Shown: positions 1-9,392, counted from the stretch's first letter. The stretch is DNA of 64,000 bases from Sphingobium sp. SYK-6 (GCF_000283515.1 NC_015976.1:2760501-2824500), one strand, 5' to 3'. Notes: generated by a model not told the origin, from the letters alone. Translations and numbers: made by a program.

Positions 1-737
1 CAGTCGATCAGGGACGGCAGCGAATCGAATCCGGCCTTGAGGACCGCGCCCCACTCGCTGGAAATCTGCGAGAATTCAGGGTCGTTCGCCTCGATCCTGC
101 GGCGCAGGCTGAATTTATAGCTGTCGCGCGGAATGATGCTGAGATCGAGCGGCATGCCGACCGACAGATTGGACCGCAAGGTCGAGTCCATCGACACGCA
201 GACGGCCTTCGCGGCATCCGACAGTGAAGTGTTCGGCCGGATCATCCGGTCCAGGATCGGCTTGCCATATTTGTGCTCGCCGATCTGGAAGAAAGGGGTA
301 TCCGCTGTCGCCTCGATGAAATTGCCCTCGGAATAAACCATATAGAGGCGCAGCTTGCCGCCCTTGCGCTGGCCGCAGACGAGAATGGAAGCGCCGAGCG
401 AGACATTGCTCGCGCTCATGCCGGTGCGCATTTCCTTCTGCACGGTCTTCATGGCATCGCCGACCAGATGCGCGACCCGATGCATGGTCGCGCAATTGAG
501 CAATGTCTCGATCTCCGGATCCTCCACGGAATCCTTCATGGCGCGCGAAAGCTTGGTGCGGACTTCCTGCGTAACGGACAGGTTTCCCGAGCAAAGAAGG
601 GCGATCGCCCGCTCGCCGGGCTTTTCGTAAGTGAAGGTCTTGCGGAACATGCCGATATTATCGAGCCCCGCATTGGTCCTCGTATCCGAGAGCATCACGA
701 GGCCGGCCTCGACCCGCAAGGCCACGCAATAGGTCAT
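1..737 (-). CDS. Anbu-type proteasome-like peptidase (partial, cut by window start)
   Basis: The frame starts with ATG at 737 and stays open to the window edge, so the C-terminus is missing and about 245 residues are visible. The N-terminus reads MTYCVALRVEAGLVMLSDTR, followed by TNAGLDNI, which is the pattern of Anbu (bacterial proteasome homologue) peptidases. A Thr directly follows the initiator Met and would become the N-terminal nucleophile of an Ntn hydrolase. Anbu proteins assemble into proteasome-like rings or open helices in the cytoplasm; their natural substrates are not established. A purine-rich GAAGGGAAG lies just upstream of the start. It is the last visible gene of a minus-strand operon behind ATP-grasp, alpha-E and transglutaminase genes, the usual Anbu neighbours. 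HslV was considered, but no hslU is near and the N-terminus is Anbu-like. Confidence 0.88.
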   Translation of the reverse strand, partial: MTYCVALRVEAGLVMLSDTRTNAGLDNIGMFRKTFTYEKPGERAIALLCSGNLSVTQEVRTKLSRAMKDSVEDPEIETLLNCATMHRVAHLVGDAMKTVQKEMRTGMSASNVSLGASILVCGQRKGGKLRLYMVYSEGNFIEATADTPFFQIGEHKYGKPILDRMIRPNTSLSDAAKAVCVSMDSTLRSNLSVGMPLDLSIIPRDSYKFSLRRRIEANDPEFSQISSEWGAVLKAGFDSLPSLID

Positions 738-789
738 TGAACTTCCCTTCTTCCGCTATCCCGGCGGCATGGGCCGGCAGGACCGCGAC

Positions 790-1629
790 TCACTGCTGCG
801 TCTGCGCCTGTGCGGCGTCGTCCGGCGGCAGACTGGCAATCAGAACGTCATGCGACAATTTGGTTTCAGCCACCGGCAGCATGACGCCGCGAATTGGTGC
901 GGCATCTGCGGCATCAAGGCCACAGCAAAGGCGGACATGGCCTTCCACCGGGCAATGGCCGAGAGCAGGATCAAAGCCGATCCAGCCCAGCCCCTCCACG
1001 AAGGCCTCGGCCCAGGCATGCGGGTCATGTTCGCCGTCCGGCCGCTCAGGATCGCGCAGATAGCCCACGACATAGCGCGCCGGAATGCCGAGGCTGCGCG
1101 CTGCCGCAATGAAGATGTGGGACTGGTCCTGGCATACGCCGGCCCGCTGGGCGAAAGCCTCGGCCGCCACGGTGTCGACAGTCGTGCTGTCCGCGCGCCA
1201 GGCGATGTCCTCATGCACGAGCTGGCAAAGGGCGTGGAGGCTGGCAAGCGGGCCATCGGGACTGCGCGCCCGCTCGGCGAACGCCGCGATCGCCTCGTCC
1301 GCCGCGGTCAGCGGCGTCGGCCGCAGGAACAGGCGGGGACGCAATTCGCCGCCGCTCGGCTTGAGCACGCCGGCCGTGTCGCTCGTGCGCACTGTCCCTT
1401 CCGCGAGGATGACGACCGACTCGACCCTGCCCGGCGCGCGCCACACCGCCTCGGCATCGCCATGCCCGTTGCTTATCCAGCGCTCGACAGGCTCTCCATT
1501 GACGCTGACCGCCCAGCGCTCGACCACCTGCGCATTGCTGCTTGCGGGCGCGAGACACAGGCGCATGACCACGCCTGCCGCCGGCTCGGCATAGTCATAT
1601 CGCGTTTCGTGACGGATGCTGATCCGCAT
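790..1629 (-). CDS. Transglutaminase-like cysteine protease family protein
   Basis: The product is 279 residues. A catalytic triad of the transglutaminase-like fold is visible: Cys166 in GVCQDQSH, His205 in DPHAWAEAF and Asp220 in IGFDPALG. The N-terminal region (MRISIRHETRYDYAEPA) is the beta-sandwich module common to bacterial proteins of this family. The frame is open further upstream, but ATG at 1629 gives the family-typical N-terminus and leaves a 20-base gap after the alpha-E gene instead of an overlap. Bacterial members are thought to act as proteases or amidases rather than cross-linkers. Position between alpha-E and Anbu peptidase genes suggests it processes the same peptide product; the substrate is unknown. 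Confidence 0.85.
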   Translation of the reverse strand: MRISIRHETRYDYAEPAAGVVMRLCLAPASSNAQVVERWAVSVNGEPVERWISNGHGDAEAVWRAPGRVESVVILAEGTVRTSDTAGVLKPSGGELRPRLFLRPTPLTAADEAIAAFAERARSPDGPLASLHALCQLVHEDIAWRADSTTVDTVAAEAFAQRAGVCQDQSHIFIAAARSLGIPARYVVGYLRDPERPDGEHDPHAWAEAFVEGLGWIGFDPALGHCPVEGHVRLCCGLDAADAAPIRGVMLPVAETKLSHDVLIASLPPDDAAQAQTQQ

Positions 1630-1649
1630 GATGTCGTCGTCTTTCCGGT

Positions 1650-2582
1650 TCAACCGAAATGATAAGCTTCGGCGATTTCCTGCCCAAGCATGTTGCACTG
1701 GACGATCTTGCTCTGGATCGTCTCATGCAAGCCTTTTTCGAAGATCGCGCCGCTGCTCGTCTGGGCCAGGGCTTCCACCATCTCCTCGCCGCGCAGGTTC
1801 GCCGGCGTACGCTGCCCGTGCCAGTGCGCCAGCCGCTGGAGCCGATAGGCAAGCTGGTCGAAGCAGTAGAGGACGCTGCGAGGAAACTGCCGGTTGAGCA
1901 TCAGGAAATCGGTGATCTGCCAGGGCGAGTAGGAGCCGCCATAGACATGGTGATAGGCCCGGCTGCCCGACAGCGCATGCAGCACGGACGTCCACTGATA
2001 ATGGTCGCGATGCCCCCCGACGACTTCGGTTTCCGGCAGAAGGACATAATATTTGACGTCCAGCAGCCGCAACGTCATCTGCGCCCGCTCCAGCGCCCCC
2101 CCGGCGCGCAGGAAATCGTGGCCCTCGTTGCGCAAGTGACTGCTTTCCGTGGCGCCGCGGAACATCATCGCCCGGTTCTTCACCCAGTCGACCAGTTCGG
2201 CGAAGTCGCGACGGGCATCGGCAACGCCATAGGTCTCCAGCTTGCGCCAGCCCTCGTTCAGCGACTCCCACATCTCCTGCGTGAGCGCCGTGCGCACCGA
2301 CTTGCCGTTCTGCCGCGCCCGGGCGAGGCATGAGCGGATCGACGCGGGATTGTCCGGGTCGAGCATCAGATGTTCGACGATATCGCTCTCGCGGATGATC
2401 GCATCCTTGCCAAAGGCATCCTCGCAGCCGGTGACGCGGACGACGGACCGCCATTCGTCGCGCATGGTCGCGGCGGGCAGGATCGCCATGCGCTGGCCCA
2501 TGGTGAGCAGTCGCGCCGTGGACTCGGCGCGCTCCATGTAACGCGCCATCCAGAAAAGATTCTCGGCGGTGCGGCTCAGCAT
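1650..2582 (-). CDS. Alpha-E domain-containing protein
   Basis: This 310-residue protein begins MLSRTAENLFWMARYMERAE, the signature of the all-helical alpha-E family (formerly DUF403). Length matches the family (about 310 residues). A GGAGGG Shine-Dalgarno sequence lies 6-7 bases before the ATG at 2582. Alpha-E proteins nearly always sit next to circularly permuted ATP-grasp and transglutaminase genes, sometimes fused to the ATP-grasp, and are proposed to assist the peptide-forming reaction; no biochemical role is proven. Here it lies 43 bases after the ATP-grasp gene and 20 bases before the transglutaminase gene. Confidence 0.88.
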   Translation of the reverse strand: MLSRTAENLFWMARYMERAESTARLLTMGQRMAILPAATMRDEWRSVVRVTGCEDAFGKDAIIRESDIVEHLMLDPDNPASIRSCLARARQNGKSVRTALTQEMWESLNEGWRKLETYGVADARRDFAELVDWVKNRAMMFRGATESSHLRNEGHDFLRAGGALERAQMTLRLLDVKYYVLLPETEVVGGHRDHYQWTSVLHALSGSRAYHHVYGGSYSPWQITDFLMLNRQFPRSVLYCFDQLAYRLQRLAHWHGQRTPANLRGEEMVEALAQTSSGAIFEKGLHETIQSKIVQCNMLGQEIAEAYHFG

Positions 2583-2595
2583 GGGCAGCCCTCCG

Positions 2596-2640
2596 TCATC
2601 GCAGCACCCGTCATCCCACCACCCTTCATCGCAGCACCCA
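2596..2640 (-). repeat. Three tandem 15-bp repeats at the 3' end of the ATP-grasp gene
   Basis: Units 2596-2610, 2611-2625 and 2626-2640 are near-identical on the plus strand (TCATCgCAgCACCC plus one variable base). Read on the minus strand in the ATP-grasp frame each unit ends in TGA, so the stop codon and the four codons before it are present three times. The unit length keeps the frame. Confidence 0.8.
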
Positions 2641-4032
2641 GGTATCCTTGACCCCGCCGCCCTGACTTGAATTGACGACCAGCGACCCTTCCGCCAGGGC
2701 CACGCGGGTCAGGCCGCCCGGTACCAGCCGGATCTCCTTGCCGACGAGGCAATAGGGCCGGAAATCGACATGGCGCTGCACCAGCCCGGATGGCCCCAGC
2801 GTCGGCGATGTGGACAGGTCGAGCGTGGGCTGCGCAATGAACTCGGCGGGATTGGCGCGGATCCGTTCGGCATAGGTCGCGACTTCCTGTGCGGTAGCCT
2901 GCGGGCCGATGAGCATCCCATAGCCGCCCGAGCCATGGACTTCCTTCACCACAAGCTCGGGCAGATGGTCCATGACATAGGCATAATGGTCCGGCAGGCC
3001 GCACTGCCATGTCGGCACATTCTGGAGGATCGCCGTTTCGCCGAGGTAGAAGCGGATCATCTCGGGCACATAGACATAGACGGCCTTGTCGTCCGCAATG
3101 CCCGCGCCGGGCGCCGAGCAGAGCGTGACGCCACCGCCGCGATAGGCATTGAAGAGTCCGGGCACGCCCAGCATGCTGTCCGGCCGGAAAGCCAGCGGAT
3201 CGAGGAAATCATCGTCGATGCGCCGGTAGATGACGTCCACCCGGCGCGGCCCGGACGTCGTCTTCATGTAGACGAGCCCTTCGTCCACGAAGAGATCGGC
3301 CGGCTCCACCAGCTCCACGCCCATGAGATCGGCGAGATAGCTGTGTTCATAATAAGCGCTGTTGAACGCCCCCGGCGTCAGGACGACGACCTGGGGCTTG
3401 TCCTTGCAGGCGGGCGGCGCGACTTCCTGGAGAGACTTGAGGAGCTGGCTGGGATAATCGTCCACCGGTGCCACGCGTTCCAGCGCGAACAGCTCGGGGA
3501 ACATGCGCGTCATGATCTCGCGGTTCTCGAGCATGTAGGAGACACCGGACGGCGTCCGGCAATTGTCCTCCAGCACCATGAAATCGGACAGGCCCGTGCG
3601 CACGATGTCGATGCCGACGATGTGGCTGTAGACCCGGCCGGGCGGCGTGAAGCCGGCCATCTCGGGCTTGTAGGCCTTGTTCTGATACACAATGTCGGCC
3701 GGAACGATCCCGGCACGGATGATCTCGCCGCGATTGTAGACATCGAGCAGGAAGGCGTTGAGCGCCGCCGCCCGCTGGCGAATCCCCGCTTCGAGCCGCT
3801 GCCATTCCATCGCCGTGAAAATGCGCGGCAGGAGATCGAACGGGATCAGGCGTTCGGGGTCACCGCCCTCCCCATAGACCGCGAAAGTGATGCCGATGCG
3901 CCGGAAGATCGCTTCTGCTTCGCCGAGCCTGCGATGCAGCCCCTCTATTCCTGTTTCCTCCACCCATTGCTGGATGACCGCATAGCAGTCCCGAATTTCC
4001 CCGGCGTCGCCCAGCATCTCGGAAAAGGTCAT
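2626..4032 (-). CDS. Circularly permuted type 2 ATP-grasp protein
   Basis: The 468-residue product matches the circularly permuted ATP-grasp family (DUF404/DUF407) in length and motifs, for example VVLTPGAFNSAYYEHSYLAD, VLEDNCRTPSGVSYMLENR and the C-terminal VKEVHGSGGYGM. ATP-grasp enzymes join a carboxylate, via an acyl phosphate, to an amine or thiol; in this subfamily a peptide or peptide-like bond is predicted, but the substrate is unknown. ATG at 4032 opens the operon: nothing co-directional lies upstream for over 400 bases, so its promoter should be in 4033-4270. It is followed by alpha-E, transglutaminase and Anbu genes. Confidence 0.88.
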   Translation of the reverse strand: MTFSEMLGDAGEIRDCYAVIQQWVEETGIEGLHRRLGEAEAIFRRIGITFAVYGEGGDPERLIPFDLLPRIFTAMEWQRLEAGIRQRAAALNAFLLDVYNRGEIIRAGIVPADIVYQNKAYKPEMAGFTPPGRVYSHIVGIDIVRTGLSDFMVLEDNCRTPSGVSYMLENREIMTRMFPELFALERVAPVDDYPSQLLKSLQEVAPPACKDKPQVVVLTPGAFNSAYYEHSYLADLMGVELVEPADLFVDEGLVYMKTTSGPRRVDVIYRRIDDDFLDPLAFRPDSMLGVPGLFNAYRGGGVTLCSAPGAGIADDKAVYVYVPEMIRFYLGETAILQNVPTWQCGLPDHYAYVMDHLPELVVKEVHGSGGYGMLIGPQATAQEVATYAERIRANPAEFIAQPTLDLSTSPTLGPSGLVQRHVDFRPYCLVGKEIRLVPGGLTRVALAEGSLVVNSSQGGGVKDTWVLR

Positions 4033-4273
4033 AGGCTTTTGTTTTTCTCGGCCTCATTGTGCATCGCAGCATAGTGCGCGCGCCATTTCCAAAATCAAGC
4101 CGAAAAATCACCTGCCTTGCCGCTGGCCCGACGCCGCACCTCTTTTTGCGTCCTTGAGCCTTACAGGGCCCTGATGCCCTGCCGTGGCGCGTGCTCGGGC
4201 GGTGATGAAAAAGATTTCGCGACCTTGTTCGATTATTGCTGGACGTGACGGCCTTTTCGGGGCATTTTCACCC

Positions 4274-4327
4274 ATGATGCTGTACCGGATCTCGATCATC
4301 CGCCTTACGCGACTTACGCGCCCTTAG
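4274..4327 (+). CDS. Possible leuA leader peptide (17 codons)
   Basis: A short frame, MMLYRISIIRLTRLTRP then TAG, ends 137 bases before leuA. It holds three Leu and three Ile codons among 17, with CTT ACG CG[A/C] repeated. Its stop codon lies inside the left arm of a 12-bp inverted repeat. This is the arrangement expected of a ribosome-mediated attenuator for a branched-chain amino acid gene. Against it: the ribosome site is weak (only CGGGG about 10 bases upstream) and no run of T follows the hairpin. Real but unproven is the fair reading. Confidence 0.35.
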   Translation: MMLYRISIIRLTRLTRP

Positions 4328-4372
4328 GCGCGACCATGCGGTTGCCGCAGGCGGCACCCTGCGCCTAAGGGC
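4320..4372 (+). promoter_or_regulatory. Inverted-repeat structure in the leuA 5' leader (possible attenuator)
   Basis: GCCCTTAGGCGC at 4320-4331 pairs perfectly with GCGCCTAAGGGC at 4361-4372, and an inner stem TGCCGC/GCGGCA (4343-4348 with 4351-4356) lies between them. The outer arm overlaps the stop codon of a small Leu/Ile-containing frame, so a translating or stalled ribosome would disrupt it. There is no poly-T tract, so a simple intrinsic terminator is unlikely; it could instead affect leuA translation or rho-dependent termination. The rest of 4033-4464 shows no further gene that can be supported. Confidence 0.5.
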
Positions 4373-4464
4373 ATTCGGAAAGTCACAATCGAGACTCAAA
4401 CGACCGGAGCGAGTCGGCGCGGCCTGTCCGCTGCTTTTTCCGGCAAAGGCGAAATAGCTGACCC

Positions 4465-6159
4465 ATGATGCTGATCGATCCTTCCCGTAAGTACCGCCCT
4501 TTCCCGCAAGTCGACCTGCCGGACCGGCAATGGCCCTCGCGCACGATCACCAAGCCGCCCCGCTGGCTCTCCACGGACATGCGCGACGGCAATCAGGCCC
4601 TCATCGATCCGATGGATACGGAGAAGAAGACTCGCTTCTTCGAGCTCCTGACCCGGATCGGGCTCAAGGAGATCGAGGTCGGCTTCCCTTCCGCGGGCGC
4701 GACCGAATTTGATTTCATTTCCGGGCTGGTGCGCTCGGGGCGCATTCCAGACGATGTGATCGTGCAGGTGCTGACACAGGCGCGCCGTGACCTGATCGAA
4801 CGAACCTTCGAGAGCCTGGAAGGCGCGAAGCAGGCGATCGTGCATGTCTACAACGCCGTGTCTCCGGCCTGGCGGCGGATCGTGTTCAACATGGACCGAC
4901 CGCAGATCAAGGACATCGCGATCAACGCCGCGAAGATCATCCGCGACGAAGCGGCAAAGCAGCCGAACACGGACTGGTCCTTCGAATATAGTCCCGAGAC
5001 CTTCTCGACCGCCGAGCTGGATTTCAGCCTGGAATGCTGCGAGGCGGTGATGGACATTCTGCGCCCCACGCCCGAGAAGCCGCTGATCCTCAATCTCCCG
5101 GCGACCGTGGAAGCAGCGACGCCCAATATCTACGCCGACCAGATCGAGTGGTTCTGCCGCCACATCCGGGATCGGGACAGCGTCGTCATCTCCCTCCATC
5201 CGCACAATGACCGGGGCACGGGTGTCGCCGCCGCCGAACTGGGGCTGCTCGCGGGCGCCGACCGCGTCGAAGGCTGCCTGTTCGGCAATGGCGAGCGCAC
5301 CGGCAATTGCGACCTCGTGACCGTCGCCCTCAACATGTACACGCAGGGCGTCGCGCCCGGGCTCGACTTCTCCAACATGGAGGAAGTCGTGCAGACCGTC
5401 ACTTACTGCAACCAGCTCCCCGTCCACCCGCGCCATCCCTATGCAGGCGATCTGGTGTTCACGGCGTTCTCCGGCAGTCACCAGGATGCGATCAAGAAGG
5501 GCTTTGCGGCGCAGGAACAGCGCAATGACGAATATTGGGACGTGCCTTATCTGCCGATCGACCCGGCCGACATCGGCTGCTCCTACGAAGCAGTGATCCG
5601 CGTCAACTCGCAGTCCGGCAAGGGTGGCGTCGCGTGGGTCCTGCAGCAGGACAAGGGCCTGAAGCTTCCCAAGCGCATGCAGGGCGACTTCTCGAAAGTG
5701 GTGCAGGACCTGGCCGACTCGTCGAGCCGCGAACTGCATGCGAGCGACATCTGGGATGCGTTCGAGCAGCATTATTGCCTCACCGGCCCCCAGCCCTATT
5801 CGCTGGTCGATTATTTCGAGAGCGGACCGGCGGGTCAGCGCGTCTTCACCGGCAAGATCGCCCATAATGGCGAGGAGCGCAGCATTTCCGGGCGCGGCAA
5901 TGGCCTGATCTCCTCGGTGCTCTCCGCCCTGCGCGAGGAACTGGGCATCGGCCTCGACGTCGTCGACTATAGCGAGCATGCCATCGGCACGGGTCGCGAT
6001 GTCCATGCGGCGGCCTATGTCGAATGCCGTACCGATGACGGGCACACGGTGTTCGGCGTCGGCCTCGACGAGGACATCGCCACGGCGTCCGTACAGGCCG
6101 TGCTCTCGGTCGCCAACGGGCTGGAACGGCGCGTGCTGACCTCCGCCAGCGCCGCATGA
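4465..6159 (+). CDS. leuA: 2-Isopropylmalate synthase
   Basis: This enzyme condenses acetyl-CoA with 2-oxoisovalerate in the first committed step of leucine synthesis. The 564-residue length and the N-terminus ([20 protein letters not shown]) fit the longer LeuA class. The catalytic TIM-barrel motif [11 protein letters not shown] is at residues 37-46 with the active Arg40-Asp41, and the metal-binding HPHNDRGTG and [11 protein letters not shown] motifs follow. The C-terminal part ([11 protein letters not shown] and beyond) is the LeuA regulatory region, which normally gives leucine feedback inhibition. Two adjacent ATGs (4465, 4468) are possible starts. It overlaps the next gene by four bases (ATGA), so the two are probably co-transcribed. 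leuB lies apart at about 31 kb. Confidence 0.95.
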   Translation: MMLIDPSRKYRPFPQVDLPDRQWPSRTITKPPRWLSTDMRDGNQALIDPMDTEKKTRFFELLTRIGLKEIEVGFPSAGATEFDFISGLVRSGRIPDDVIVQVLTQARRDLIERTFESLEGAKQAIVHVYNAVSPAWRRIVFNMDRPQIKDIAINAAKIIRDEAAKQPNTDWSFEYSPETFSTAELDFSLECCEAVMDILRPTPEKPLILNLPATVEAATPNIYADQIEWFCRHIRDRDSVVISLHPHNDRGTGVAAAELGLLAGADRVEGCLFGNGERTGNCDLVTVALNMYTQGVAPGLDFSNMEEVVQTVTYCNQLPVHPRHPYAGDLVFTAFSGSHQDAIKKGFAAQEQRNDEYWDVPYLPIDPADIGCSYEAVIRVNSQSGKGGVAWVLQQDKGLKLPKRMQGDFSKVVQDLADSSSRELHASDIWDAFEQHYCLTGPQPYSLVDYFESGPAGQRVFTGKIAHNGEERSISGRGNGLISSVLSALREELGIGLDVVDYSEHAIGTGRDVHAAAYVECRTDDGHTVFGVGLDEDIATASVQAVLSVANGLERRVLTSASAA

Positions 6160-7169
6160 TGCGCGGACCGGCCGGAAAGGCGCGCGCTTCGTTTCTCGCG
6201 GCGGCGCTGGCGTTCCTTTCGGCAGCGCCGGCCGGTGCCGCGGAGCCCTGGACCCTGCTGATCCATGGCGGGGCCGGCGTCATCGAGCGCGCGAACATGA
6301 CGCCGGAACGGGACGCCGAGATTCGCGCGGCTCTCAGGAGCGCGCTCGAAGCCGGCGGGGCCGTGCTCGATCGGGGCGGGACCGCGCTCGATGCGGTGGA
6401 AGCAACCGTGCGCGTTCTTGAGGATTCCCCTCATTTCAATGCAGCGCGCGGCGCAGTGTTCACGTCCGCCGGCACCAACGAAATGGACGCGGCGATCATG
6501 GAAGGTTCGACACGCCGGGCGGGCGCGGTCGCCGGCGTGACGCGCACGAAAAATCCCGTCTCGCTCGCGCGCGCGGTGATGGAGAAGAGCAGGCACGTCA
6601 TGTTCGTCGGCCCCGGGGCGGACGCATTCTCGATCGAGGCCGGGCTGGAGCAGGCCGATCCGGCCTATTTCCGCACCGAGCTGCGCTGGCAGCAGCTTCA
6701 GGATCTGCGGGCTCGGGGTCAGGGCGCGGCGCGGCTTACGAATCCGGAGTTCAAGTACGGGACGGTGGGCGCCGTTGCCCGGGACAGCCGGGGCCATCTC
6801 GCCGCCGCCACCTCCACGGGCGGACTAACCGGCAAGACTCCCGGACGCGTGGGCGACTCGCCCGTCATCGGCGCCGGCACTTATGCGGACGACCGCGCCT
6901 GCGCGGTCTCGGCAACGGGCGCCGGTGAATATTATATCCGGGAAGGCGTGGCGCACGAGATCTGCGCGCGCATCCGCTTCGCCGGGGAGAATGCGCAGGT
7001 CGCCGCCGACACGGTGCAGGCGGAAACGCTGGCCATGGGCGGCGATGGCGGCGTCATCGTGGTGCCGGCCAAAGGGGAAGGCGCCTTCTCCTTCAACACG
7101 CCGGGCATGTACCGCGGCCGCATGACGGCGGGGCAAGCGCCGCAGGTTGCCATCTACGGCGACGAATAA
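6156..7169 (+). CDS. Isoaspartyl peptidase/L-asparaginase, Ntn-hydrolase type, exported
   Basis: The 337-residue precursor begins with a Sec-type signal (basic MRGPAGKAR, then hydrophobic, with probable cleavage after AGA near residue 29). The mature part starts with [11 protein letters not shown]. The autoprocessing and nucleophilic Thr is Thr203 in [11 protein letters not shown], and [17 protein letters not shown] forms the substrate pocket. Such plant-type asparaginases split themselves before the Thr and hydrolyse asparagine and isoaspartyl dipeptides; a periplasmic location is expected here. Start and leuA stop overlap as ATGA. The final residues and length fit the family. Confidence 0.9.
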   Translation: MMRGPAGKARASFLAAALAFLSAAPAGAAEPWTLLIHGGAGVIERANMTPERDAEIRAALRSALEAGGAVLDRGGTALDAVEATVRVLEDSPHFNAARGAVFTSAGTNEMDAAIMEGSTRRAGAVAGVTRTKNPVSLARAVMEKSRHVMFVGPGADAFSIEAGLEQADPAYFRTELRWQQLQDLRARGQGAARLTNPEFKYGTVGAVARDSRGHLAAATSTGGLTGKTPGRVGDSPVIGAGTYADDRACAVSATGAGEYYIREGVAHEICARIRFAGENAQVAADTVQAETLAMGGDGGVIVVPAKGEGAFSFNTPGMYRGRMTAGQAPQVAIYGDE

Positions 7170-7200
7170 GGCCGCCCGGGACAGCGCGGCTTCCGGAGCC

Positions 7201-9219
7201 TCAGGCCCCGATCCGCAGGCCGAGCCAGAAGGTCTGCGGCGTGCCGAGGTCGATGCTCTCGCCTACCTTGCGCGTGAGGATGGTCGCATCCAGCAGATTC
7301 TCGACGCGGCCCACCAGCGCAACGTTGGGCGTGAGCGGCACGCGCGCATAGCCGTCGAACGTGAGCACGCCCGGCATCCGGTCCGTTTCCAGATCGTCCT
7401 CGAATTGCGGCCCCACATAGCGCGCCGTGAGCGCGAGCCGGGCCTGCGCCGGTGCGCGCCATCCCAGGGTGGCGCTGGCGCTGTGGCGCGGGCTCTGCGC
7501 CGGCCGCATGCCGTCCAGCGGCGCGGCATTGCCGCTCGCCTCGACCTTGCTGTCATTGAAGGCATAAGAGGCGGAGAGATCGAATGTGCCGGCCTCTATC
7601 GCCCCGGTCAGTTCCACGCCCTTGCTGACGATGGCGTCCACATTGCGCCGCTGGCGCGTGTTGGTGCCGATCGTCACATTAGCGATGGCGTTCTCCAGCC
7701 GGTTGTAGAAGCCGGTCAGGGACAGGCGAACGCCGGGAACGGGCGTCAGGTCGATTCCCCCTTCCCCGCCCTTCAGCCGTTCGGGCGAGAGCGCGGCATT
7801 GGCCTGCGTCACCACCGGGAACACGGTGAAGCCGCGATACAGCTCATTGATGGTGGGCAGGCGGAAGCTCGTATACCCCGCCGCGCGCAGGGAAAGCCCC
7901 TCGGATGTCCGCCAGAGCAGCCCGCCGCGCACGCTTGCCTCCCAGTCGCTGCGGTCGGGATGAACGGTCGTGCTCACGGCGCCGGTCGTCGCGTTGCGTT
8001 CCGTGAACCGCCCGCGGCTGATCTCCCAGCGATCCGCGCGCGCGCCGGCTGTCAGCACGACGTCGCCGAGCGTCCAGTCATCCTCGATATAGACGCCGCT
8101 GGTGACCTGCCGGCCGGTCGCATCCCGCCGCACCATGGCGGCGCCGGTCGTGGCGTTCAGGGTCTCCTCATACATGTCGGCCGTGGCGAAACGGCTGTCC
8201 ACACCGATGCGCAGCACGTGATCGGCTCCAACGGGCGGGCGGATCTCTACCTTGCCGCCAAGGCCGGTCGAAGGCGTGTTGCGTTGATCGAGCGTCGGGC
8301 GGAAGCTGCTGGAACTGATGACGATGTTGTCGAAATTGCGAAGCTGGACATAAGCGAGGGCTTCGACCTGCCAGCGCCCGCGCGACAGGTAGCGCAGGCT
8401 GGCATCCTGCCCCGCCTGTCCGTTATCGGCCCCGGCGAACCGCAGGGTACGATCATCCCGCATGAGATTGACGCGGGCCTGTATCTCGCCCGTGTCCCCC
8501 ACCGGCGCGACGCCCCGTAGCGTCACGGACCAGCTCCGGTAGCGAGCGGGCACATCTGCCGGGCCGCGCTGGTCGGCCGGCGTCGTCCAGAAGCCGTCGC
8601 CCCGGGAGAAGCTCCCCGAAAGAGAAACGAAGCCCGCCCCCAGATCGGGCGAGAATGATGCGTTCACTTGCTGGGCATCGCGCGAGCCGTAAAGCGCCGT
8701 GGCGCCAAACAGCGGAAGCTGCGCCCGGTCCGCGCTGAACAGCTCGATGGTGCCGGCCACCGTCCCCGCCCCGAATGCGCCGGCGCCGCCGCCGCGCGTG
8801 ATGCGAACCGCGCCGATGGTCTCGAGCGGCAAGGCGTTGAACGGGATGGACCCAAAGAAAGGATCGGCCAGCGGTACGCCATCAAGGAGCACGAGCGCCC
8901 GGCTGGTGGCATTGCCCCCCAGCGCGCGGAGCGTGACACCCTGCGCCGAGGGATTGGCGGAGCGACTGTCCGACCGGCGGAACTGCTGAAAGCCGGCGAC
9001 GTCCGCCAGAGCGTGCTCGACGCTTCCGGAGGCGTCTTCCTCCAGCCGCTCCCGCCCGATCGTGACTGATCCGTAAGCCGGAGTGCCGGGCGGCAAGTCC
9101 AGCCCTCGCCCCAGCACGATGATATCCTCCGGCGAGGGAGGCGCCTCCGCCAGCAATGGGTCGGGTGCGGCCATGGCAGCGGTCGCGCAAAGGGAAATAC
9201 TGAGCTTACGAAGGATCAT
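7201..9219 (-). CDS. TonB-dependent outer-membrane receptor
   Basis: A 672-residue receptor. The start chosen is ATG at 9219, giving a signal peptide (MILRKLSISLCATAAMAAPD) with probable cleavage near LLAEA. A plug domain follows, with VEHALADVAGFQQFRR and LRALGGNATSRALVLLDGVP, then a 22-strand barrel ending VGESIDLGTPQTFWLGLRIG. It imports an iron chelate, cobalamin or other large ligand across the outer membrane using TonB energy; the ligand cannot be read from sequence. It is divergent from an AraC regulator across 173 bases, which suggests that regulator controls it. The last residue is Ala rather than the common Phe. Confidence 0.9.
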   Translation of the reverse strand: MILRKLSISLCATAAMAAPDPLLAEAPPSPEDIIVLGRGLDLPPGTPAYGSVTIGRERLEEDASGSVEHALADVAGFQQFRRSDSRSANPSAQGVTLRALGGNATSRALVLLDGVPLADPFFGSIPFNALPLETIGAVRITRGGGAGAFGAGTVAGTIELFSADRAQLPLFGATALYGSRDAQQVNASFSPDLGAGFVSLSGSFSRGDGFWTTPADQRGPADVPARYRSWSVTLRGVAPVGDTGEIQARVNLMRDDRTLRFAGADNGQAGQDASLRYLSRGRWQVEALAYVQLRNFDNIVISSSSFRPTLDQRNTPSTGLGGKVEIRPPVGADHVLRIGVDSRFATADMYEETLNATTGAAMVRRDATGRQVTSGVYIEDDWTLGDVVLTAGARADRWEISRGRFTERNATTGAVSTTVHPDRSDWEASVRGGLLWRTSEGLSLRAAGYTSFRLPTINELYRGFTVFPVVTQANAALSPERLKGGEGGIDLTPVPGVRLSLTGFYNRLENAIANVTIGTNTRQRRNVDAIVSKGVELTGAIEAGTFDLSASYAFNDSKVEASGNAAPLDGMRPAQSPRHSASATLGWRAPAQARLALTARYVGPQFEDDLETDRMPGVLTFDGYARVPLTPNVALVGRVENLLDATILTRKVGESIDLGTPQTFWLGLRIGA

Positions 9220-9392
9220 GGGGGCCTCTTGCCGCATGGCCGGTGGCTTGGCAACTCGGCGCCGGAACGCAGTCGGCCTGCAGCGCTCATGCAACCCCGT
9301 TCCATTTCTTGCGATCGTGTTGCACCGCACCGCCTTATCTCTTTGACACGTCTTGCTCTTTGGCCGATGGTCAGGAAAGGACGGATAAGAAA

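Noticed and set aside
4108..4299. A 63-codon minus-strand frame upstream of the ATP-grasp gene
   Set aside because: No ribosome site, no known family, and it lies over the likely promoter and leader region.
4396..6045. A 549-codon minus-strand frame opposite leuA
   Set aside because: leuA is unambiguous on the other strand and the antisense product resembles no protein family.
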